From NCBI RefSeq assembly GCF_003148825.1, contig NZ_QGGZ01000007.1, positions 1-64,000 of the forward strand: a stretch of DNA of 64,000 bases, read 5' to 3'. A program made the translations under genes and the position numbers. The notes under the pieces are model-generated. The model searched no databases and was not told where the DNA came from. It saw only the letters and a list, made by a program, of their open reading frames with translations. Source of the DNA: Streptomyces sp. CG 926. Its GTDB lineage: Bacteria; Actinomycetota; Actinomycetes; Streptomycetales; Streptomycetaceae. Positions 44,980-52,352 of the stretch are shown piece after piece; positions within the stretch are counted from its first letter, which is position 1; every line of letters begins with the position of its first letter.

Positions 44980-44992
44980 TGACGGTACGTCA
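44980..44992. promoter_or_regulatory. Palindromic operator TGACG-N3-CGTCA
   Basis: A perfect 5-3-5 palindrome about 110 bp upstream of the AttH-like start, next to AT-rich CATATC that could be a -10 box for leftward transcription. The form is typical of TetR-family operators. No tetR gene is in the window, so the regulator would be unlinked. Confidence 0.5.
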
Positions 44993-45110
44993 GAAACCAG
45001 CCCCGAGGCCACCCTTCTGGCACGCTCTGACAGACCGGCGCGCAATGCCGGGGGCTGCGCGGGGCGGGGGCGGGGCCGGGCGGGGCGGCGGGAGCCGGAC
45101 GGGCGGGGTC

Positions 45111-45561
45111 GGTGCCTGGGGCCTCGGCTGCGGCACGCGGAAGCCGGCGGGGCGGGGGCGAGTACGCGCGGCGTGGCTTCGGGGGCGCGGGAGCCTCTCG
45201 GGCGGCATCAGAGACGTGTATGGGGGTTTCCCGTCAGTCTCATCGTCTCTCCGTGTCGGGCCGGCCCCTCAAGGGCGCTCCTCCTTCGTCGTCGCGTCGC
45301 TACGCGATGGCCTGCGGCCACCCTTGACCGACCGTCCCGCCCCGGACATACGAAGACTGTCGGGAAGCCCCCAAAAGAACGAGCCGGTCGAAGGTCTGAG
45401 GGGCGGGGACATCACAGAAGCCCAGGCCCGGTCCCGGTGGGGCGATCCCGAGACGAGGCCATGACAGCCCCCGGCCGGGTCGGGGGAAGCGCCCGGTTCG
45501 CTGCGCGCTGCTCACGTCCCAGCGCCCGACGACCGGCCTGGGCTGGACATAAGCCGCCCAC
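45111..45561 (+). repeat. Long inverted repeat, left arm (451 bp)
   Basis: This segment matches the reverse complement of 46466-46916 with 4 mismatches and no gap over 451 bp (99.1 percent by my base-by-base comparison). It begins GGTGCCTGGGGCCTCGG and ends ATAAGCCGCCCAC. No credible gene lies in it. It includes a 153-bp core with its own terminal inverted repeats (45221-45373), and its inner end runs into an array of 63-bp units. Confidence 0.95.
45221..45373 (+). mobile_element. MITE-like 153-bp element, left copy
   Basis: The termini are TGGGGGTTTCCCGTCAGTC at the left and, read inward from the right, TGGGGGCTTCCCGACAGTC: 19-bp terminal inverted repeats with two mismatches. The interior has no ORF of note. 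A short non-coding element with matching termini is what a MITE looks like. However, homology between the two copies extends beyond the termini, so recent independent transposition is not shown. Confidence 0.5.
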
Positions 45562-45850
45562 GACCTCGATCCGACGCTCGACATGCGTCCGACGACCGGC
45601 CGTGGCTGGACATAAGCCGCCCACCTCGCACGCACTTCTCCATGACGGCGACCGACGACCGTCTGCCGCTGGGCACAGGCCGCCCAGGACCCAGCGACTT
45701 CTCGCTCACGGCGTCCGACAACCGTCCGTGGCCGGTCACGAGCCGCCCACCGCCTACCTGTTCATCGAGGACGGCGTCCGACGACCGTCTGCAGCTAGGC
45801 ATAGGCCGCCCAGGGCTGTCGGAAGCTCTCCGTGAGGGCGTCGGCGGTCG
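45528..45850 (+). repeat. Array of 63-bp units, left (diverged)
   Basis: The core GACGACCG or a variant recurs at 45528, 45591, 45654, 45717 and 45780, each exactly 63 bp apart, with a degenerate sixth copy near 45843. Units share ...GGC(T)GGACATAAGCCGCCCA..., and sequence has diverged substantially while length has not. Translated rightward, a 21-residue motif of the form RRPxxAGHxPPTSHxLLxDG repeats; translated leftward, RxMSSxGRSSDAV repeats in a 123-residue ORF (45512-45883). Confidence 0.88.
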
Positions 45851-46184
45851 GTGCACCCACCCGGTCGCACGGAGGATCGTCAACCGAGGGCGTTCGGCCC
45901 TCGTCCGGGGCGAAAAGGCGTGGGACTGCGGCTATTTCGTGGTGGATGCGGGTCAGCCCGGGTGGGCGGTCCGGAAGGCTGGCGATTAGCCCCAATTACC
46001 CCTGTTCGGGGGCGGGTTTGTGGTGTCGTGCAGGCGCTGACCCGGTTCTACGACCGAATGGACGAGCCATCGGCCGTCCGCCCCTCTCGGCGCCCCTCAT
46101 CAACCCCGAACCGGCCGTCGGTCGCCGTGCGGGTGAAGCACGTAGCGATCTGCAGCGGCTCATGGCCGGCCACGGACGGCCGTC

Positions 46185-46510
46185 GGACGCCGTCAGGGAG
46201 ACGTACGTGCGAGGTGGGCGGCCCATGCCCATCCACAGACAGCCGCCGGACGCCGTCTGAGAGACGTACGTACGAGGTGGGCGGCTTATGTCCAGCCACG
46301 GCCGGTCGTCGGACGCCGTCAGAGAGAAGTGCGTGCGAGGTGGGCGACCTATGCCCAACCACAGACAGCCGCCGGACGCCGTCAGGGAGAAGCGTGTGCG
46401 AGGTGGGCGACCTATGCCCAACCACAGACAGCCGCCGGACGCCGTCAGGGAGAAGCGTGTGCGAGGTGGGCGGCTTATGTCCAGCCCAGGCCGGTCGTCG
46501 GGCGCTGGGA
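46185..46510 (-). repeat. Array of 63-bp units, right (more uniform, inverted)
   Basis: GGACGCCGTC or a variant recurs at 46185, 46248, 46311, 46374, 46437 and 46500, again exactly 63 bp apart, in opposite orientation to the left array. The units at 46374 and 46437 are nearly identical. A rightward frame reads REKRVRGGRPMPNHRQPPDAV per unit, but a TGA at 46258-46260 (AGA in sister units) interrupts it. About 300 bp of ordinary sequence (45860-46160) separate the two arrays. Confidence 0.9.
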
Positions 46511-46916
46511 CGTGAGCAGCGCGCAGCGAACCGGGCGCTTCCCCCGACCCGGCCGGGGGCTGTCATGGCCTCGTCTCGGGATCGCCCCACCGGGACCGGG
46601 CCTGGGCTTCTGTGATGTCCCCGCCCCTGAGACCTTCGACCGGCTCGTTCTTTTGGGGGCTTCCCGACAGTCTTCGTATGTCCGGGGCGGGACGGTCGGT
46701 CAAGGGTGGCCGCAGGCCATCGCGTAGCGACGCGACGACGAAGGAGGAGCGCCCTTGAGGGGCCGGCCCGACACGGAGAGACGATGAGACTGACGGGAAG
46801 CCCCCATACGCGTCTCTGATGCCGCCCGAGAGGCTCCCGCGCCCCCGAAGCCCCGCCGCGCGTACTCGCCCCCGCCCCGCCGGCTTCCGCGTGCCGCAGC
46901 CGAGGCCCCAGGCACC
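46466..46916 (-). repeat. Long inverted repeat, right arm (451 bp)
   Basis: Inverted partner of 45111-45561; the four differences are single-base. Its inner end holds the last 63-bp unit and its outer end stops at the GC-rich run near 46917. The spacer between arms is 904 bp. The arms could pair as a cruciform or as one long RNA hairpin. Confidence 0.95.
46654..46806 (-). mobile_element. MITE-like 153-bp element, right copy
   Basis: Same length and interior as the left copy, bounded by TGGGGGCTTCCCGACAGTC and the complement of TGGGGGCTTCCCGTCAGTC (19 bp, one mismatch). No flanking target duplication can be seen. Confidence 0.5.
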
Positions 46917-47005
46917 GCCCCCGCCCCCGCCCCCGGCGACAGCTCGAACGGATAGCCGCACCCCGGGGGCGATTACCCGGCCCTTCGGTTCCGCGTTGGC
47001 CGGGT

Positions 47006-47242
47006 ATGACCATGCTTCAGTCTTCTACGGGCCGAAGGCGTCGCCCGGCGACGCCGGGTTTCGAAGAATCGGTTCAGCGTCCGCGTGAACAGGCGCAGCA
47101 GGTGCCCGACCCGCCGATCTACCGGGATCTGCTGGCGCGGTGGGCAGATGCCGGCCGGACGCTGCCGGGCCGGCGTGATCCGGAGTGGTCGCGGCTCGCG
47201 TCCTCCCCGGTCTGGCCCAGCACCAGCAGCGGGCTGTACTGA
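47006..47242 (+). CDS. Possible small hypothetical protein
   Basis: A 78-residue ORF whose C-terminal half (VPDPPIYRDLLARWADAGRTLPGRRDPEWSRLA) looks like genuine Streptomyces coding sequence. No good ribosome site is visible before the ATG at 47006; ATG at 47012 is the alternative. It is convergent with the acyl-CoA dehydrogenase, ending 6 bases from it. Confidence 0.5.
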   Translation: MTMLQSSTGRRRRPATPGFEESVQRPREQAQQVPDPPIYRDLLARWADAGRTLPGRRDPEWSRLASSPVWPSTSSGLY

Positions 47243-47248
47243 CCGCGG

Positions 47249-48421
47249 TCAGCGCGTCTCCGGGCCCGCCAGGTGGCGGGCGATGACCATGCGCTGGATC
47301 TGGTTGGTGCCCTCCACGATCTGGAGCACCTTGGCCTCGCGCATGAGCCGCTCGACGGGGAAGTCCGCCGTGTAGCCGTATCCGCCGAGGACCTGCACCG
47401 CGTCCGTGGTGACGGACATGGCCGCGTCCGTGCAGAACAGCTTGGCCATGGCCGCCTGGCGGGAGAACGGCTTGCCCGCGTCCCGCAGTCGCGCGGCCGC
47501 CAGGTAGAGCGCCCGGCCCGCCTCGATCTTGGTGGCCATGTCGGCCAGCATGAAGCGCAGCCCCTGGAAGTCCGCGATCGGGTGCCCGAACTGCTTGCGG
47601 TCCAAGGCGTACGCCAAGGCCTCGTCCAGCGCGGCCTGGGCGACGCCGATGGCGCAGGCGGCGATGCCCAGGCGGCCGGCGTCCAGCGCGGCCAGGGCGA
47701 TGGTGAAGCCCTGCCCCTCCTCGCCGATGCGGCGGGCGTCGGGGACCCGTACGCCGTCGAAGTGCAGCTGGGCGGTGGGCGAGCCCTTCATGCCCATCTT
47801 CTTCTCGGGCACGGCCGCGGTCAGGCCCTCCGCGTCCCCGGGCACCAGGAAGGCCGTGATGCCCTTGGGGCCCTGGGCGCCGGTGCGCGCGAGGACCGTG
47901 TAGAAGTCGGCGACGCCGCCGTGAGTGATCCAGGCCTTGGTGCCGGTGATGATCCAGTCGTCGCCGTCGCGCACCGCCTTGGTGGTGAGCGAGGCGGCGT
48001 CGGAACCGGAGGCCGGCTCGGAGAGGCAGTAGGCGCCCAGCAGGCCGCCGCCGAGCATCGCGGGCAGGTGGGCGCCCTGCTGCTCCTTGGTGCCGTAGCC
48101 GGCGAGGCCATGGCAGGCCAGGGAGTGCACGCTGACGCCGAGGCCGACGGTCAGGCGGGCCGCGGCCAGCTCCTCCAGGACCTGGAGGTAGACCTCGTAC
48201 GGCTGCTCGCCGCCGCCGAATTCCCCGGGGTAGGGAAGGCCGAGCAGGCCGGCCTCGGACAGCAGGGTGAAGACCTCCCGCGGGAAGCGGCCGGAGTCCT
48301 CCTCCTCGGCTGCCTTGGGGCGGATCTCGCGCTGCGCGATCTCGCGTACGAGGGCGAGGAGGTCCCGGGACTCCTCGGTGGGCAGCTGTCGGTCCACCGG
48401 CTGCGGGGCGCGGTCAGTCAT
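47249..48421 (-). CDS. Acyl-CoA dehydrogenase
   Basis: A 390-residue FAD flavoenzyme that makes trans-2-enoyl-CoA and passes electrons to ETF. The FAD-binding signatures are YCLSEPASGSDAASLTTKA and QVLGGYGYTADFPVERLMREAKVLQIVEGTNQIQR, the latter with the catalytic Glu of short/medium-chain enzymes. Chain-length or branched-chain preference cannot be read. Monocistronic. Confidence 0.94.
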   Translation of the reverse strand: MTDRAPQPVDRQLPTEESRDLLALVREIAQREIRPKAAEEEDSGRFPREVFTLLSEAGLLGLPYPGEFGGGEQPYEVYLQVLEELAAARLTVGLGVSVHSLACHGLAGYGTKEQQGAHLPAMLGGGLLGAYCLSEPASGSDAASLTTKAVRDGDDWIITGTKAWITHGGVADFYTVLARTGAQGPKGITAFLVPGDAEGLTAAVPEKKMGMKGSPTAQLHFDGVRVPDARRIGEEGQGFTIALAALDAGRLGIAACAIGVAQAALDEALAYALDRKQFGHPIADFQGLRFMLADMATKIEAGRALYLAAARLRDAGKPFSRQAAMAKLFCTDAAMSVTTDAVQVLGGYGYTADFPVERLMREAKVLQIVEGTNQIQRMVIARHLAGPETR

Positions 48422-48939
48422 GGCGGCGCTCTCCTCCCTGGTCGGGAACGGCGGCGACGCGTGAGGTGTGGGACGCGACGCCGGGTCTCGGTTCTCTCAC
48501 AGCCGATGTTGCCCTCCCGGGTCACGGAAGGGCCTGTTCAGCGGCTGCGGCGGCTTGAGTATGCCCGATCAGGGGCTTCCCGTCACCGGGGCAAGATCAC
48601 CGAGCCGATCGAGCGGCTCTTCGGGGCCGGGAGGTGCCGGACACTCCGGGACGAACCCCTCCGACCACCTTCAGTCTTCAGTGTCGCGCGCGGCCGGGCG
48701 AGCGGCGCGAGCCGCGGGAGGTACGGGAGGGGCGACGGCGAGGTGGTGGCCGCTCCTGCTGTCGGAGCAGGGGGGATCAATCGCTGGGCGACGCCGCGCG
48801 GTCGGCGATGCGGTCCACGGGGAGCACGCCGGTCGCGGTGTCGACGAACAACCGGCGCCCGGCGGCTACGGGTTCAGCTCTGCGCACCGATGCGGACGGA
48901 CCGGGACCGACGGCCTCGTGGTCCCGGACGGCGAAGGGC
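48422..48939. other. Intergenic region with a possible ORF remnant
   Basis: 518 bp without a clear gene. On the minus strand 48777-48900 reads RRAEPVAAGRRLFVDTATG followed by VLPVDRIADRAASPSD and a stop, which looks protein-like, but there is no ATG or ribosome site. It could be a small gene starting at GTG or a remnant. Nothing else is supported. Confidence 0.3.
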
Positions 48940-49092
48940 TCAGAGCCAGCCGATCTGGGTGACGAACATGGCGACGACGACCACGAGGGTCCAGCCGAGT
49001 ACGTGCTCCAGCCAGCTGGAGTCGTCCTTGGGGCCTCCGGTGCGGACGAGGTCCCGGGGGGCGGCGAGAGGGGCGGCGCTGTCGGCAGTCAT
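48940..49092 (-). CDS. Small single-helix membrane protein
   Basis: A 50-residue protein: a hydrophilic N-terminus, then HVLGWTLVVVVAMFVTQIGWL as a membrane helix to the end. The start is MTADSAAPL at 49092; the longer frame to 49173 is a weaker choice. No family is recognised, but codon use is good. Confidence 0.6.
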   Translation of the reverse strand: MTADSAAPLAAPRDLVRTGGPKDDSSWLEHVLGWTLVVVVAMFVTQIGWL

Positions 49093-49208
49093 GGCGTCCA
49101 ATGTGCCGGCGTTCGCGGCTTTCGCGGTAGGGACGTCATGGGTGGCATGCGTCACGCAAAAACTGACATACACGGACAGGAGCGCATACAGAACCAGGTG
49201 GCGGACGA

Positions 49209-49239
49209 CCGGGCCCCGACCTCCTCGGCCGGGGCCCGG
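49209..49239. terminator. Hairpin between small membrane genes
   Basis: CCGGGCCCCG pairs with CGGGGCCCGG across an 11-base loop. It lies 58 bases past the leftward SPW gene stop and can end that transcript. Confidence 0.65.
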
Positions 49240-49296
49240 CGTGCTTTTCCTTCATCCGACACTGCGTCGGCCACTGCGCTCCCTCCGGAGCCCCGA

Positions 49297-49725
49297 TCAG
49301 ACGCGGGACTCACGGTCGCGGCTCGCCATGGCCGCCATCGCGAGGCCGAGGCACAGGGCGACACCTCCGGCGATCACATTGCTGACCACCGTGCGCGTCG
49401 TGTCCATCTCGCCGGCGATGGCCCACGGGGCGACGATCGTCCACGCACCGAGGGCGACCGCCGTCCACGCCATCGCGTGGGTGCGCTCGTAGGCGGAACC
49501 CAGACCGCTCATGCACAGGCAGAAGGCGAGGCCGGCGATCAGATTGTTGATGGCCAGCGGGGTGAGGCCGCTGAATCCTACGATCCAGGGCGAGGCGGCC
49601 AGGTACAGGCCCGTGATCAGGGCCAGCGCTTCGACGGCCTGCGCCCGGGGAGTGGTGGTCACCCGCTCGAACCGGGTGCGCATCTCGGCGAGGTCGGGGT
49701 GGTGCTCGATGGGATGGGTGGTCAT
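49297..49725 (-). CDS. SPW-repeat membrane protein
   Basis: A 142-residue membrane protein with four helices and the SPW repeat: YLAASPWIVGFSGLTPLAINNLIAG and AWTIVAPWAIAGEMDTTRTVVSNVIAG. The function of the family is unknown. The ATG is followed by a hydrophilic His-rich start (MTTHPIEHHPDLAEM). Confidence 0.9.
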   Translation of the reverse strand: MTTHPIEHHPDLAEMRTRFERVTTTPRAQAVEALALITGLYLAASPWIVGFSGLTPLAINNLIAGLAFCLCMSGLGSAYERTHAMAWTAVALGAWTIVAPWAIAGEMDTTRTVVSNVIAGGVALCLGLAMAAMASRDRESRV

Positions 49726-49832
49726 GGCGGGCCGCCTCTACTGAGAAGCCTTTATGTGCCATTTACCCCACTATGTTCCGCTTATCCGTACCGCTTGGTC
49801 AACGGGGAATTTCGCGGCCTGTCGCGGTCTGC

Positions 49833-51215
49833 TCACAGCACCCCCGCCGCTCGCAGCGCCCGGAACTGCTCCCGGCTCGGACGGGCCGGCGCGTAGAGGT
49901 AGCAGACGCCTCCGGAGCCCGAGGTGACCTTGCCGGAGGCGCCCACCCGCTTGGTCCGGAGCCAGATGTTCTCCCACTCGGCGCGCTTGTAGACGCGGCG
50001 CACGGCGGCGTTGTCGTGCGAGTTGGGGTCGTTCGCGATCACGTCCCCGGCGGCGGTGAAACCGATGACGGTCATCAGGTGGCCGGCGGTGCCGTAGCCC
50101 GCGCCCGTGAGTTCCTCGGGGCGGAAGGACTGGGAGGTGATGGCCGGGATCCCGGCCCGGACCAGGGTTTCCAGGTCGGTCAGGGAGGTGAGGCGGGTGA
50201 CGACTCCGGCGAGGCCCGGGTAGGTGGCGGCGTACGCGGCGTTGAAGGGCCAGTTGCCGCAGCCCTTGTAGGCGGCGTCGTAGGTGGAGCGCGCCGCGTG
50301 GCAGACCTGGGGGTCGGAGTACGTGGGGTTCACCCAGGTCAGCGCGGAGGACGGGACCTTGCCACCCCAGTACTCGATGATCATCTGCGAGGAGGTGGGG
50401 CTGCACCAGGCCTCGCCGCCGTTGTCGTACTCGGGATACCGGCCCGCGTGGACCTCCTGCGAGTAGCGCGGGACCTTCAGCTCGTGGGCGGTACGGGAGG
50501 GGGTGGAGGCCGGGACGGTGAAGCGGTCCGGGACGTCGGAGACCATGGCGCCCGCGAGCCAGACGGTGGGACCGAGATCGGCGCCGGGCCGGCGGTGGAG
50601 GGTGAGGCGCAGCTGCCAGGCCGCGATCCGCAGGCCGGCGGTCGCGGTGGGGGCGTCGAGGGCGAGGGTGTCGGTCCAGACGGTGGACCTGCCGTCACTC
50701 TGGCCGTCCACGGAGGTGCGGCGGATGTCCGCCTCGCCGGAGGCCCAGCGGCCCATCACGTACCAGGGGGTGGCGGTGCCGTCGGTGTAGGTGCCGCGCA
50801 GTTCGATCCGGATCCAGGTGCCGGCCGGGGTGCGGGCGTTCCAGGAGGCGATGGCCTCGGTGGCGGGCACGGCCGAGCGGTGCACGGGGGAGGTCCAGGT
50901 GGCGTACTCCCAGGTGCTCTTGCGGCCGGTGTGCGGGTCGGCGTACTCGGTGCGTCCGACGGCCGTCGCGATCTCCAGGCCGGGGCGGGCGCCGCCGACG
51001 GCGGTGGTGCCCTCGTGGGCGCCGGCGAGCCAGTGGCCGTAGGAGTGCCAGAAGCGATTGTCGACGGTGCGGCCCGTGGCCCGTGGGGCGGGAGGGGCGG
51101 GAGGAGTGGGAGGCGCCGCCGAGGCGCTGCCGCCCGGGACGGTGGCGGCGGTGGCCGCGGTGGCGACCGCGAGTGCGGCGACGAGTACGGCCCTGCGCGG
51201 AGTGGGTTCGGTCAT
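49833..51215 (-). CDS. Secreted C39-family-like cysteine peptidase
   Basis: A 460-residue exported protein. MTEPTPRRAVLVAALAVATA followed by an Ala-rich stretch is a Tat- or Sec-type signal peptide. Residues 45-250 are a beta-sandwich-like region; residues 260-430 are a papain-like C39 peptidase: GGEAWCSPTSSQMIIEYWGG (catalytic Cys), GYGTAGHLMTVIGF (His) and DVIANDPNSHDNAA (Asp/Asn). The substrate is unknown. The start at 51215 is the first one that gives a signal peptide. Confidence 0.87.
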   Translation of the reverse strand: MTEPTPRRAVLVAALAVATAATAATVPGGSASAAPPTPPAPPAPRATGRTVDNRFWHSYGHWLAGAHEGTTAVGGARPGLEIATAVGRTEYADPHTGRKSTWEYATWTSPVHRSAVPATEAIASWNARTPAGTWIRIELRGTYTDGTATPWYVMGRWASGEADIRRTSVDGQSDGRSTVWTDTLALDAPTATAGLRIAAWQLRLTLHRRPGADLGPTVWLAGAMVSDVPDRFTVPASTPSRTAHELKVPRYSQEVHAGRYPEYDNGGEAWCSPTSSQMIIEYWGGKVPSSALTWVNPTYSDPQVCHAARSTYDAAYKGCGNWPFNAAYAATYPGLAGVVTRLTSLTDLETLVRAGIPAITSQSFRPEELTGAGYGTAGHLMTVIGFTAAGDVIANDPNSHDNAAVRRVYKRAEWENIWLRTKRVGASGKVTSGSGGVCYLYAPARPSREQFRALRAAGVL

Positions 51216-51341
51216 CGCGGGTTCCCCCAGGGTGGGTCGGTACGTCGGTGGCTTTCGGCCGCCGTCCGGCATCACCCTTCCAGTTCCCGGCGGTGGCGGC
51301 CCGAAGCCACGGGTCGTGTCGGGCCTGTCTAGGCTGGTCGG

Positions 51342-51974
51342 GTGGAGCCACAGCAGTCACTTGAGTCACTCGCCCGGGAGCTCGCCGCCCTGCCGCCCTC
51401 CCTCGGGCCGGTGCGCCTGATCGGGATCGACGGGCACGCCGGATCCGGGAAGAGCACCTTCGCGGGGCGGCTCGCCGAGGTGCTGGGGGCGCCCGTGCTG
51501 CACCTGGACGACGTGGCCACCCATGAGGAGCTGTTCGGCTGGGAGGAGCGGCTGCGCGCGCAGGTGCTGGAGCCGCTCGCCGCCGGGCGGTCCGCGCACT
51601 GGACCCCGTACGACTGGGTGGAGCGCCGGTTCGGGCCGGAGCGGGTGCTGGACCCGGCGCCGGTTCTCCTGGTCGAGGGGGTCGGGGCGGGGCGGGCCGC
51701 GCTGCGGCCGAGGCTGGCGCGTCTGCTGTGGATGGAGACGGCTCGTGAGCAGTCCTGGCAACGGGGGCGAAACAGGGACGGGCGTGAACTTTCCGACTTC
51801 TGGGACGGATGGGAGCGCGCGGAGCGCGCGCACTTCTCCAACGACCCTTCGCGCCCCTTCGCCGACACCTTGGTGCGCCAGAGCGGTACGGGATACGAGT
51901 GGACTTCCGGGGCCTGTGCGACGGCGGGAACCTCCGCTTCCGTCACCGGGAGTGACGACCTCCCCCGGGCCTGA
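51342..51974 (+). CDS. Uridine-kinase-like P-loop protein
   Basis: A 210-residue cytosolic P-loop NTPase starting at GTG. Walker A is IDGHAGSGKST; LHLDDVATHEELFGW and PVLLVEGVGAGRAALRP follow the uridine kinase/phosphoribulokinase pattern. It probably phosphorylates a nucleoside or other small hydroxyl substrate. It is divergent from the peptidase across 126 bp. Confidence 0.82.
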   Translation: MEPQQSLESLARELAALPPSLGPVRLIGIDGHAGSGKSTFAGRLAEVLGAPVLHLDDVATHEELFGWEERLRAQVLEPLAAGRSAHWTPYDWVERRFGPERVLDPAPVLLVEGVGAGRAALRPRLARLLWMETAREQSWQRGRNRDGRELSDFWDGWERAERAHFSNDPSRPFADTLVRQSGTGYEWTSGACATAGTSASVTGSDDLPRA

Positions 51975-52080
51975 GGGCCCTCGGAAATCCGCTCCGCCGG
52001 GGCCCGGCCGACCCGCTTGACCGGGGGCCCGCGGCGGCCTTACGTTCTGAATGCGAGGCCTTCACAGGCCGCCGCGGACA

Positions 52081-52118
52081 CGAAGCCCCCGGTTGTTCCC
52101 CCGTGATCGGGGGCTTCG
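52081..52118 (+). terminator. Hairpin after the kinase gene
   Basis: CGAAGCCCCCG (52081-52091) pairs with CGGGGGCTTCG (52108-52118), followed by TTC. It lies 107 bases past the kinase stop. The remainder of the 378-bp gap (51975-52352) carries the promoter region of the AAA+ gene; no other feature is clear. Confidence 0.7.
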
Positions 52119-52352
52119 TTCTGCCCGCGCCCCCCTCCCCGGCGGTGTCGCGCGAGGCCGTTCCTCCCCGATTCTTCACCCTGAGTCACCGTCAGCCCCA
52201 GGGGCGCACGCCGGAACCGGCTCTGTCGCGCCCTACGTAAGGTGCGTGACCGCAGGTACGATGCAGCCCTGATTTCATCGGCGCAGTGGGCAACTCATGT
52301 GCTCGTCACGGAGGTTGCCGCGCACCACGGGGGCAGGCTTGTGGGGGACGTG

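Noticed and set aside
45512-45883. 123-codon leftward ORF in the left 63-bp array as a confirmed gene
   Set aside because: No ribosome site, low-complexity Arg/Ser/Gly composition, and open frames occur on both strands of the repeats; kept only as part of the repeat description.
46185-46510. Possible CRISPR array
   Set aside because: Units are 63 bp with similarity across the whole unit, so there are no unique spacers between short repeats, and there are no cas genes in the window.
48571-48584. GGGGCTTCCCGTCA resembling the terminus of the 153-bp MITE-like element
   Set aside because: A single 14-base match without a second terminus or the interior sequence; expected by chance in GC-rich DNA.
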